A DNA stretch of 5,853 nt from UBA2773 sp964643985 (lineage in GTDB: Bacteria > Patescibacteriota > Minisyncoccia > Moranbacterales > DUUL01): assembly GCA_964643985.1 (NCBI GenBank), contig CAZXUS010000038.1:1-5853 (forward strand). The letters are read 5' to 3'. The notes under the pieces were generated by a model. It was not told the origin of the DNA and did no database searches. It saw nothing but the letters and a program-made list of their open reading frames with translations. Below, piece after piece: positions 1-5,797 of this stretch. The stretch's first letter is position 1, and every line of letters begins with the position of its first letter. The position numbers and the translations under genes were made by a program.

Positions 1-398
1 ATTTAATCTATTTTTTCTTTCAATGTTTCGAAATATAAAATTAGCTTTATTTTTCATAACACTGTTTCCGGACAAACTTTTATTATAAATTTCATTTTAA
101 CCCAATAAAACGCTAAGTCGATTTGTCTTTTTATCGGGTTAAATCATAATTTATCAATATTTTTAAAATAATCGTAAAAACTTATATGATAATATTAACC
201 CTTTACATTAAAAATATTAATGAATATTAGCGATATCTCTTGTGATATATAGAAATCAATAATTCAACATCAAAATTCTTTCCATTATTTTTTCTTTCAT
301 CATTTTTTAAATCATTTTATTTATAGTCATCTTGTTTCCATCCGTTATATTCCCCCGCTTACATATGTAAAAATTTAGTAATAAATTTTCATTAAAAT
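1..398. other. Gene-free AT-rich region downstream of the abi gene
   Basis: No convincing protein gene is seen on either strand. The region contains one strong hairpin (96-143, listed separately). It also has three copies of AATATTA (191-197, 213-219, 223-229), the last two able to form a 6-bp hairpin, a weak hairpin ATATC/GATAT at 233-248, and a 12-bp palindrome TTACATATGTAA at 359-370. At the left edge a minus-strand frame starts with ATG at 55-57 and stays open for 19 codons to the border. It could be the start of the next gene, but it lacks a Shine-Dalgarno and is too short to trust. A weak minus-strand promoter-like pair (TTGATA at 152-157, GATAAA at 130-135, 16 bases apart) would read towards it. 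No U-tract terminator for abi is visible. Confidence 0.6.
96..143. repeat. Long imperfect inverted repeat (possible structured RNA or 3' hairpin)
   Basis: TTTAACCC (96-103) pairs with GGGTTAAA (136-143). After one A/C mismatch (104/135), ATAAAA (105-110) pairs with TTTTAT (129-134). This makes a 14-bp stem closing an 18-base loop. The loop is relatively GC-rich for this region. Neither strand follows the stem with a run of T's, so it is not a classic intrinsic terminator. On the minus strand it would sit about 260-300 bases into the abi 3' region, where it could protect the transcript's end or be part of a separate non-coding RNA. A further TTAACCC at 195-201 could compete for the GGGTTAA arm. 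Confidence 0.55.
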
Positions 399-1304
399 TC
401 ATTCCATTTCTAATTTTTTAAAATTTTTTATCCAATTATCTGGAAATCCCATTAGAGCTAAGTCCATCTTATGTTCTTTGACTAATTTCAAAAATCTCTC
501 GAACCAAGTAGAGGTTGGGTTTATGTTTTTCATTAATATAAAAATAACCAGTAAATAATTATATAAATTTTGAAGTTTATTTTGATTAAATAACTCTTTA
601 TATTTAAAATGGTCTGTCTTCATTGAGGCAAGAATCTCTCGATTCCATAAACGAGAATGATGCGCACTTATATTTCTAACTGTAGAGATACCGTACATCC
701 AACTAGTTAGATAATACTGCTGAATATTGAAAGTTTTTGCTATTATTTTTTTAAAACTAGTATTCAAATTTCTATAGAAACTGACACTTTGACCAAAAGA
801 TAAAGCTTCAAAAAATGTCCACGCTGGTGGATAATCAGGTTTTTCGTATTTATTATAATAATATTTATAATCAATATCATTTTTATATTGAGCGTTGTCT
901 AAACAATCAGCAATATATCTATTATAGACTTCTTTGTTTTTATAGGAAGCTATATCGCTATGCCAATGAGAATTTTTAGTCTTAATTGAAATATTATAAA
1001 TAATCCGACACTTAAAAGATTTCTCAATCCTCTCAGTTACATCCAACATCAATAATCTAAGCTTTTTATCAAATTCATAAAGATTGATTACTTTATCAAG
1101 GGTAGTATTTTCATTAAAAATATCTTTATTTTTTTGAAAAGCCTTAAAATATGAAGAAAGATGGTAATAACTAATATTTTCCAAATAATAAGCAAGCTCT
1201 TTATTACTAGCAATGACCAAACCTCTATTTTTAAGAATATTTATTTGCTCTTTTATTGTTTTAGGAGGTTTTTTATACTGTAGTTTCTCTATTGACTTTT
1301 TCAT
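399..1304 (-). CDS. Abi_2 family (AbiD/AbiF-like) HEPN abortive-infection protein
   Basis: Predicted RNA-targeting HEPN protein of the Abi_2 family, cytosolic, expected to act as a toxin that halts growth on phage infection. At 301 residues from the ATG at 1304 it has normal family length. It shows the family landmarks in order: KPPKTIKEQINILKNRGL (about residues 12-29), SYYHLSSYFKAF (45-56), an EFDKKLRLLMLD helix (77-88), PPAWTFFEALSFG (159-171), the HEPN motif RNISAHH (R210, N211, H215, H216), and the typical ending GFPDNW (286-291). A GTG at 1340 would add 12 residues, but an AGAGG lies only one base from it and the extension overlaps a hairpin, whereas the ATG gives the usual family N-terminus. 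There is no Shine-Dalgarno; a -10 box lies ten bases upstream, so the mRNA may be nearly leaderless. The stop is TGA. Family known; phage target and trigger unknown. Confidence 0.9.
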   Translation of the reverse strand: MKKSIEKLQYKKPPKTIKEQINILKNRGLVIASNKELAYYLENISYYHLSSYFKAFQKNKDIFNENTTLDKVINLYEFDKKLRLLMLDVTERIEKSFKCRIIYNISIKTKNSHWHSDIASYKNKEVYNRYIADCLDNAQYKNDIDYKYYYNKYEKPDYPPAWTFFEALSFGQSVSFYRNLNTSFKKIIAKTFNIQQYYLTSWMYGISTVRNISAHHSRLWNREILASMKTDHFKYKELFNQNKLQNLYNYLLVIFILMKNINPTSTWFERFLKLVKEHKMDLALMGFPDNWIKNFKKLEME

Positions 1305-1319
1305 ATATAATGCTATTAT
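1292..1319 (+). promoter_or_regulatory. Plus-strand extended -10 promoter facing away from abi
   Basis: TTGACT (1292-1297, five of six consensus bases) is separated by 16 bases from TATTAT (1314-1319, five of six), which is preceded by the extended -10 dinucleotide TG (1311-1312). A perfect TATAAT at 1317-1322 is an alternative with 19-base spacing. The -35 and spacer lie in and just before the abi start codon on the opposite strand. The predicted start is near A1326, six bases before the hairpin that ends the putative small RNA. In AT-rich DNA chance -10 boxes are common, but the combined -35, spacing and TG make this one of the best in the window. Confidence 0.55.
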
Positions 1320-1320
1320 A
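1315..1320 (-). promoter_or_regulatory. Candidate -10 box for abi, near-leaderless start
   Basis: On the minus strand the bases read TATAAT, a perfect -10, ending ten bases before the abi ATG. Transcription would begin near 1308 and leave about four bases of leader. No good -35 is found 16-18 bases upstream (the bases there are GC-rich hairpin sequence) and there is no TG extension, so the promoter is weak or needs an activator. The box is part of the palindrome ATTATAAT (1315-1322) and overlaps the -10 of the opposing plus-strand promoter. Confidence 0.4.
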
Positions 1321-1325
1321 ATGAC

Positions 1326-1375
1326 ATTAATACCTGCCACGCCTCTAAACTATGCGAACCGGGCAGGTTTTTTTT
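1326..1375 (+). ncRNA. Putative ~50-nt small RNA antisense to the abi leader
   Basis: A promoter directly abuts a hairpin with a U-tract, and no plus-strand protein gene exists for the terminator to serve. The simplest reading is an independent short RNA. The predicted fold is a 7-bp outer stem ACCTGCC/GGCAGGT (1332-1338 with 1362-1368), an inner CGC/GCG stem (1340-1342 with 1354-1356), an 11-base A/U-rich loop (1343-1353), and unpaired AACCG (1357-1361) before the closing strand. It would be complementary to any abi mRNA started upstream of 1375. Structured non-coding RNAs are known next to abiF genes, and an antitoxin or guide-like role is possible. I cannot confirm that this sequence fits that published RNA model. 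It could instead be a dispersed palindromic repeat. Confidence 0.42.
1332..1375 (+). terminator. Intrinsic terminator-like hairpin, plus strand
   Basis: A 7-bp GC-rich stem (ACCTGCC with GGCAGGT) is followed without a gap by T's (1368-1375, eight in all). It is the most GC-rich palindrome in an otherwise AT-rich intergenic space. The 23-base interior contains a second short stem, so the loop is longer than in a typical terminator. On the minus strand the same DNA gives a hairpin preceded by A's, which would not terminate the glycosyltransferase transcript but could form in a longer abi leader. Confidence 0.6.
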
Positions 1376-1494
1376 ATTCCAAATATTTCTATGACTATTT
1401 TAATTTTCTATTCAATACTTGAAACAACTCTTTCTAATCATTTTTCAAACACAAAAACCCTTTATGATTTTAAAATTTCCTTTTTTCTGAATAA

Positions 1495-2673
1495 TTATTT
1501 TATTTTTGATTTTAAAAATTTGTAATATTCAATGTTTTTGGTGTTTTTTGTGGTGTAATTTTTCAAAGCTTTTTTGTGAGCATTTTCTCCTATTTTTATT
1601 CTCAGTTTTTTGTCTAAAATTAATTTTTCCAACTGCTCTTCCCATTCTTTTTCACTTTTAGCCAAAAGTCCATCTTTACCATCTTCGATTGCCTCGGAAA
1701 AAGTTTGATTAGCCACCGCCACTGTTGGAACTTTCATGATTCCAGCTTCAAAAAGTTTAAGCTCACTTTTAGCTTCGCAAAAAGGATTTCCCAATTCCAA
1801 AGGTGAAATATTAATATCCACCGAAGCCACATTTTCCAAATGTTTTTTTCTAGGAACATAAGAAGTACTGATGATTCTATTTTCAAATTTTTGCACTAAT
1901 TCATCTGCTGGATTAAGTGGACCAGCTAAAAATAACTTAACTTGGGGAAACTTTTCTAAAATTTTCATTATAGGATTAGTGATAGTGGCAAAATCTTTGT
2001 TGTGACTTATCGTTCCGCTAAAATAACCGATAACGACTTCCTTGTTATTTCTTTCTTTTTTATTTTTCAAAATTTCCTCCGCCCATCGAACGTCTTCCTT
2101 AGAAAGTTTATTAGAAACTATGAAAACTTTCTTATTTTTTCCTTCTAATTTTTTAGCCAGAAAAGTGGTGGTGGTAGTACAAACTTTGACATACGAATCT
2201 GTCAAAATTTCTCCGCCTAAACCATTTTTATACATCTTCTTTTCTAAAGAGTTCATCTTTTCGAAACCAGCCATCAATTTTAAAAATTTTGGATCATAAA
2301 GCAAGTCATCAGCTTCAAAAATAATTTCCTTTTTCTGTTCTTTGATTTCTTCCACAAGTTTTTTAATCGAATCCGTAAAAATAGTTCTGTGAAAAACAAA
2401 GACTTTGAATTCATCAGCAAATTTCAAAAGCTTTGAATTATCCTGAAGTACAACTGAACATTCGATACCATTTTCATTTAATTCTTCAGCCACATTATGC
2501 GCTCGATATCTAGCACTGTCACCCACGCCATTAGTAATAATTAAAACATCTCCAGGCTCAACTTTTTTATTAGCAGTTTTTAAGGCATTTAAAATTCTTT
2601 TAGCTCCATTCAAAAAACCGTCCGTCTTGAAAACGTTGAAAGCTTTACCAACTTTTATTAAAAATAAATTCAC
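1495..2673 (-). CDS. GT-B fold glycosyltransferase (GT4-like)
   Basis: Predicted cytosolic glycosyltransferase moving a sugar from a nucleotide donor to an envelope or exopolysaccharide acceptor; the substrate cannot be read from sequence. Of 392 residues, 1-35 form a helical lead (KAFNVFKTDGFLNGAKRIL) resembling linkers in multidomain polysaccharide transferases. The N-terminal Rossmann half starts at GDVLIITNGVGDSARYRAHN (41-60) and includes FEADDLLYD (119-127). The C-terminal half starts at VIGYFSGTISHNKDF (214-228), continues with VKLFLAGPL (245-253), and has the donor-site block NPFCEAKSELKLFEAG (296-311) with E300 and E309 near the usual Glu pair. The start is GTG, with TAA four codons upstream in frame and no Shine-Dalgarno. 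The lead helix suggests descent from a longer protein. It has its own promoter 131 bases after the hydrolase frame. Confidence 0.85.
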   Translation of the reverse strand: MNLFLIKVGKAFNVFKTDGFLNGAKRILNALKTANKKVEPGDVLIITNGVGDSARYRAHNVAEELNENGIECSVVLQDNSKLLKFADEFKVFVFHRTIFTDSIKKLVEEIKEQKKEIIFEADDLLYDPKFLKLMAGFEKMNSLEKKMYKNGLGGEILTDSYVKVCTTTTTFLAKKLEGKNKKVFIVSNKLSKEDVRWAEEILKNKKERNNKEVVIGYFSGTISHNKDFATITNPIMKILEKFPQVKLFLAGPLNPADELVQKFENRIISTSYVPRKKHLENVASVDINISPLELGNPFCEAKSELKLFEAGIMKVPTVAVANQTFSEAIEDGKDGLLAKSEKEWEEQLEKLILDKKLRIKIGENAHKKALKNYTTKNTKNIEYYKFLKSKIK

Positions 2674-2744
2674 TGGTTTTATTTACCAATTAATTTTTTG
2701 AATATTCCAATTTTTTACCGCAATCAAAATAATTTATTACTCAC

Positions 2745-2759
2745 TTATTGTAGCAATAA
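2745..2759. repeat. Inverted repeat over the glycosyltransferase -10 (possible operator)
   Basis: TTATTG (2745-2750) and CAATAA (2754-2759) are perfect complements separated by TAG. The repeat covers the predicted -10 completely. It is short and AT-rich, so chance is possible. Its centre on the promoter is the only reason to suspect an operator. Confidence 0.3.
2747..2755 (-). promoter_or_regulatory. Extended -10 promoter of the glycosyltransferase
   Basis: The minus strand reads TGC-TACAAT, an extended -10 (TG at 2755-2754, box at 2752-2747). The best -35 at 17 bases is a poor TTTTAT. Transcription would begin near 2740 and leave a leader of about 67 bases before the GTG at 2673. The box lies inside a perfect inverted repeat, so binding of a regulator there would block polymerase. 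Confidence 0.45.
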
Positions 2760-2804
2760 ATTGAAAGAAATAAAAGAAAAATAGTGCAAAGTTAGCTTGA
2801 ATTT

Positions 2805-3011
2805 TTAAACTGTCTTCTTTCGTCTAGTCGTCCAGGTTAATACCAGCAAAAATGCTCCGATTAAAATAGCAATGATAATTGCTCGGGCTTGGATATTTTC
2901 AATGCTTTCTCCAGCGACTTTGATTTTTTTGTCTTCTTTTTGTTCATCTTCTTGCTGTTCTTTTTTGGCTATTTTCTGCTCTTCAATTTCTTCTCTTTTA
3001 TTTTCCTGTTT
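2805..3011 (-). pseudogene. Detached C-terminal membrane anchor of the hydrolase
   Basis: The 68 codons after the hydrolase TAA (3012-3014) continue in the same frame without interruption to a second TAA at 2805-2807. The first 31 or so residues are a charged E/K/Q-rich stretch (KREEIEEQKIAKKEQQEDEQ) that carries on the style of the hydrolase linker. A segment containing IENIQ (about 37-41) follows, then a hydrophobic helix ARAIIIAILIGAFLLVLTW (42-60) and a basic end TTRRKKTV. This is the form of a single-pass C-terminal anchor with a cytosolic positive tail. There is no in-frame ATG, GTG or TTG before the helix, so it is unlikely to be an independent gene. A single-base change would turn the TAA into a sense codon and give an 820-residue protein. 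Recent nonsense mutation, population variant, sequencing error or stop readthrough are all possible. Confidence 0.75.
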
Positions 3012-5267
3012 TTAATTCAAAGCCTGCTTTTTATCATAATTTTTGATATATCCCAACTCTTTTTCTTGATTTTTATCTTTATTTTTCTTTTCTTTCTTTT
3101 CTTTCTTTTTGTCATTTTCGTCATCTTCGTCATCATTCTCATCCTCATCCTCATCCTCATTGTTTTCTTCCCCATCATCGTCAATAGCTACAATTTCATT
3201 AATATTAATTTCGTTATCATCAAATACAATGTCGTATTCGATCTCATCATTAATACTTATTTCACCATTAAATTCTGTCGAAATCTTCCCAACCTCACTA
3301 GTCTTATAAACAAAAGCATCAAAAACTCCTTCTCCATTGCCTGTTATTTTTAAAATATATTCACCCTGAGGATTTTGAATTTCGATAATTTTATAACCGT
3401 CCGCCTTTCCATCCGAATAATAATAAGCTCCATCAATCTGGCTATCATCTTTGCTTATTAAATTCCCATTTGAATCCTCAACCACAACATCAATCGGACA
3501 AGCAAACAAAAGCATTAATTTCTCTTTAATGGTTTTATAAGAATAATCCTTATCCTCAAAAGGAATACCTAAAAATTCTCCTGTTTCAGCAACTGCCTTA
3601 GCCGGTAATTCTTCATGTTTCGTGTCTTCTAGAGTAATAGTTCCGAACAGGGGAATAGTTCCACTGCTCAAATTCAAAACCGTCCCATCACCTTCATTTG
3701 TAAAATCTTCAGAAATAATTTTCCCATCTCTCCAAAGTTTATCAGACGCTTCACCGTCATAATCTTCAACCTTAATCTTCTCTGAAGTTTCATGACCAGT
3801 TCCCTGGATCATTAAAAGATTATTCTCAAAATCAAAATCATTTTTATCTTCAAAAAGTTGAGGCATTAATTCTGACAAATAATCGTTCTTCTCTTCCATC
3901 TCCCAAAAATTTACCGAATCTACACCTTTTTCAAGATAATTATAAATTGGCAAAAGTTGCTTAGTAGAGGGAATATATTTATGAACTATGTCATAATTAT
4001 CAAGACTATCCGCTTCGTCCTTCTCGGAAAGTCGAGAAAGATACCAATTAGTGATTTCGCCCCAGTCTTCTGGAATAATTCCTCCTTCCCAAGTTTGATA
4101 AACTTTACTAGATCCCATTAATGGAGTACCTTGTAAAACCACTTTATCTATATCATCCCGATAATCATCGTCAGTCAAATAATCAATAGTCATAAAACCA
4201 CCCATCGAATGAGCAATAATATCAAATTTTTCATCATAAGAAAGCTCTTTTATCTCCTCTAATTTTGGTAATAAATATTTTTCTAAATTTTCGTTATTAT
4301 CACCCCGCCAATCATAATAAACAATAAAATAATCTCGATTCTTTTTATAGCCCAAGTCTTTTAATGATTCCTCCCAAGCATCATAATTATGAACAGTTGG
4401 CATAAAACTCCATATATCTAGAAAAGCTCTATTTTCAAACATAATTTCCCAATTAAAACTTCCTCCTATCCCTGGAATTAAAATAATCGGCTTAAATTCT
4501 GAACCACATTCTCTAAAAAATTCAATGTTAAAATTACCTTCGATTTGTTCCCCTCTTCCGTTCGGATTCCCGACATAAGTTGGACCAGAAGGGCGCATCC
4601 AACAATTACTCTTTAGCCTCACTATTGCTTCTGCCTCTGAATAGACAGCTAACTCTTTATTGTGATAGAAAAAATTATTAGTTAAAAGCGCGTTTTTGAC
4701 CTGAATGATATTAATGGCTCGATGGTTTTCTTCGAAAATTGAATCATTAATAGTTAATTCGTCAGAAGAATTAAGATTCAAAACACCGATAGATCGACAT
4801 TCGCTATCAGCAAAAACTTTTTGAAAAAAGCTTTTCTCAAAATTACTAGCACTACAATTTGAAAAACCGCCTCTTCTGAAAACAGCATTGTTAATATAAG
4901 TTTTTTCTGCCCCTTGAACTGAAATTGAAAAATTATAATTATTTTCTTCAATTCCCTCGAAAATGACCGGTCGATCAGTCTTTCCTAAAACTTCGAAATC
5001 ACCAAAGATGATTAACCTAGAACTATTTTTAAATAAAATTCGAACACCTTCCTCTATCTTCAAACCTTGTTTAAAATAATAATCCTTATGATCAATCACT
5101 GGTGGAGCCATTCCCAATTTCCAAACTACCGGCTCCTCATAAACAACCACTAATTCTGGATCAACAAAAGAATAACCCCAACGAAATGGAGCCAAAAGCA
5201 AAATAAATAGCAATATTCCTAGAAAAAAATATCTAATTTTTGATATTTTGTTTTTCACTTGTTTCAA
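3012..5267 (-). CDS. Exported LCAT-like alpha/beta hydrolase with N-terminal beta-helix
   Basis: Predicted surface esterase, lipase or acyltransferase. Of 751 residues, 12-34 form a signal peptide or anchor (FFLGILLFILLLAPF). Residues about 65-225 look like right-handed beta-helix turns (LTINDSIFEENHRAINII, ALLTNNFFYHNKELAVY). From 260 an alpha/beta hydrolase follows with lecithin:cholesterol acyltransferase-family marks: IILIPGIGGS (261-270, oxyanion region), YYDWRGD (317-323), nucleophile elbow AHSMGG (S354, with Ala for the usual first Gly), LQGTPLMGSS (378-387), GDGTV (D528) and H551 in HEELP. The Ser-Asp-His triad therefore looks complete. A beta-sandwich-like part spans about 590-690, then an Asp/Glu run (696-719) and a Lys run (720-736). 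The start is TTG (5267), or GTG three codons on; TAA sits directly upstream of the TTG. The frame ends at a TAA ahead of a detached anchor. Substrate unknown. Confidence 0.85.
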   Translation of the reverse strand: MKQVKNKISKIRYFFLGILLFILLLAPFRWGYSFVDPELVVVYEEPVVWKLGMAPPVIDHKDYYFKQGLKIEEGVRILFKNSSRLIIFGDFEVLGKTDRPVIFEGIEENNYNFSISVQGAEKTYINNAVFRRGGFSNCSASNFEKSFFQKVFADSECRSIGVLNLNSSDELTINDSIFEENHRAINIIQVKNALLTNNFFYHNKELAVYSEAEAIVRLKSNCWMRPSGPTYVGNPNGRGEQIEGNFNIEFFRECGSEFKPIILIPGIGGSFNWEIMFENRAFLDIWSFMPTVHNYDAWEESLKDLGYKKNRDYFIVYYDWRGDNNENLEKYLLPKLEEIKELSYDEKFDIIAHSMGGFMTIDYLTDDDYRDDIDKVVLQGTPLMGSSKVYQTWEGGIIPEDWGEITNWYLSRLSEKDEADSLDNYDIVHKYIPSTKQLLPIYNYLEKGVDSVNFWEMEEKNDYLSELMPQLFEDKNDFDFENNLLMIQGTGHETSEKIKVEDYDGEASDKLWRDGKIISEDFTNEGDGTVLNLSSGTIPLFGTITLEDTKHEELPAKAVAETGEFLGIPFEDKDYSYKTIKEKLMLLFACPIDVVVEDSNGNLISKDDSQIDGAYYYSDGKADGYKIIEIQNPQGEYILKITGNGEGVFDAFVYKTSEVGKISTEFNGEISINDEIEYDIVFDDNEININEIVAIDDDGEENNEDEDEDENDDEDDENDKKKEKKEKKNKDKNQEKELGYIKNYDKKQALN
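3088..3105. repeat. 9-bp tandem repeat in the lysine-rich linker
   Basis: TTTTCTTTC occurs twice in tandem (3088-3096, 3097-3105) and is flanked by similar T-rich sequence. It encodes the KKEKKEKK stretch. The unit is a multiple of three, so copy changes would alter linker length without breaking the frame. Confidence 0.6.
3138..3160. repeat. 6-bp tandem repeat in the acidic linker
   Basis: CTCATC repeats 3.8 times (3138-3143, 3144-3149, 3150-3155, then CTCAT). It encodes alternating Glu and Asp in the acidic run before the lysine-rich segment. Slippage would change the linker by two residues at a time. Confidence 0.7.
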
Positions 5268-5307
5268 TTAACAATAGAGCCAACATCCAAAACTATCGCA
5301 TATAAAA

Positions 5308-5718
5308 TCAAAAATTACTAAAAGTAGCAATACTTAAAACTAAAATATAGGCGATTAAACCACCCAGCAAACTTTGACTAAGAAAAAATAATAAGTAAGT
5401 AAATACTATTTTTTTAACCTTTTCTTTTTTTATTAAACTTTTGTAAAAAAATGGCAACACAGCTAAAAATATAAAATTGAACAGAAAAACATCAAAAAAC
5501 AAATTGATAAAAAAGATCTGATGGGTCCATCTTGTTAATAAAAAAATTACTCCATCCACAGAATAAACAATTAAGATACTCAATCGAATCATCATCCAAT
5601 AGCTAGATTTATATTTTTTTATTAATAAATAGATTGGAACTAAAAAAACTAAATAAATAAACCCCACTAACAAAACAGGTGAGAATAAATTTTCAAAAAT
5701 TGACAACAAACTTTCCAT
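5308..5718 (-). CDS. Four-helix integral membrane protein, unknown function
   Basis: I do not recognise a family. The 136 residues contain four hydrophobic helices at about 13-33, 43-62, 69-92 and 103-131, joined by short loops. Basic clusters KKYKSS (34-39) and KSLIKKEKVKK (93-103) mark the probable cytosolic side, placing both ends outside or periplasmic if the positive-inside rule holds. Possible functional polar residues within membrane reach are D55, R63, W64, H66 and Q67 around the loop between helices 2 and 3. The start is ATG, in an A/T leader with no Shine-Dalgarno. It lies 40 bases upstream of the exported hydrolase on the same strand with no terminator between, so they are probably cotranscribed and it may assist or accompany the hydrolase at the membrane. 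Confidence 0.75.
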   Translation of the reverse strand: MESLLSIFENLFSPVLLVGFIYLVFLVPIYLLIKKYKSSYWMMIRLSILIVYSVDGVIFLLTRWTHQIFFINLFFDVFLFNFIFLAVLPFFYKSLIKKEKVKKIVFTYLLFFLSQSLLGGLIAYILVLSIATFSNF

Positions 5719-5749
5719 ATTTTTATTTTAATTAAAATTTATTTACTAC

Positions 5750-5779
5750 AGCATACCACAATCAGTCAAAATCATCCAA
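5750..5779 (-). promoter_or_regulatory. Extended -10 promoter for the membrane protein/hydrolase pair
   Basis: On the minus strand TTGGAT (5779-5774) is followed after 18 bases by TATGCT (5755-5750), preceded by TG one base before the box (5758-5757, extended -10). Transcription would begin near 5743, about 25 bases before the ATG at 5718. It lies between the end of the entering partial gene and the membrane protein, where a promoter is expected. Confidence 0.5.
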
Positions 5780-5797
5780 TAAAAAATTCCAAATCTG

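Noticed and set aside
1..57. Minus-strand frame MKNKANFIFRNIERKNRLN, open at the left edge
   Set aside because: Only 19 codons, no Shine-Dalgarno and no recognisable motif. A preceding 13-codon frame overlapping its start by ATGA is also too short to support coupling.
191..229. Three AATATTA copies that could be iterons
   Set aside because: Irregular spacing (22 and 10 bases) and very AT-rich background; no replication gene nearby.
359..370. Perfect palindrome TTACATATGTAA
   Set aside because: Short AT-rich palindrome without associated promoter or repeat copies; likely chance.
370..389. Hairpin AAAATTT/AAATTTT just after the abi stop
   Set aside because: Made only of A/T pairs and too weak to call an intrinsic terminator.
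1332..1375. Possible tRNA or tRNA fragment at the GC-rich hairpin
   Set aside because: No cloverleaf, anticodon arm or T-arm can be placed on either strand; the structure is a two-tier hairpin with a U-tract.
1213..1422. Plus-strand open frame of 69 codons across the abi start
   Set aside because: It mostly overlaps the abi coding sequence in antisense and runs through the terminator hairpin; no ribosome site.
2774..2804. Possible terminator after the hydrolase tail
   Set aside because: Only a bulged CAAG/CTTTG stem is found ahead of T-rich sequence; too weak to report as a terminator.
2889..3353. Plus-strand open frame of phenylalanine- and isoleucine-rich sequence
   Set aside because: It is the antisense of the lysine/glutamate-rich linker and anchor of the hydrolase; its composition follows from that and it has no independent start signal.
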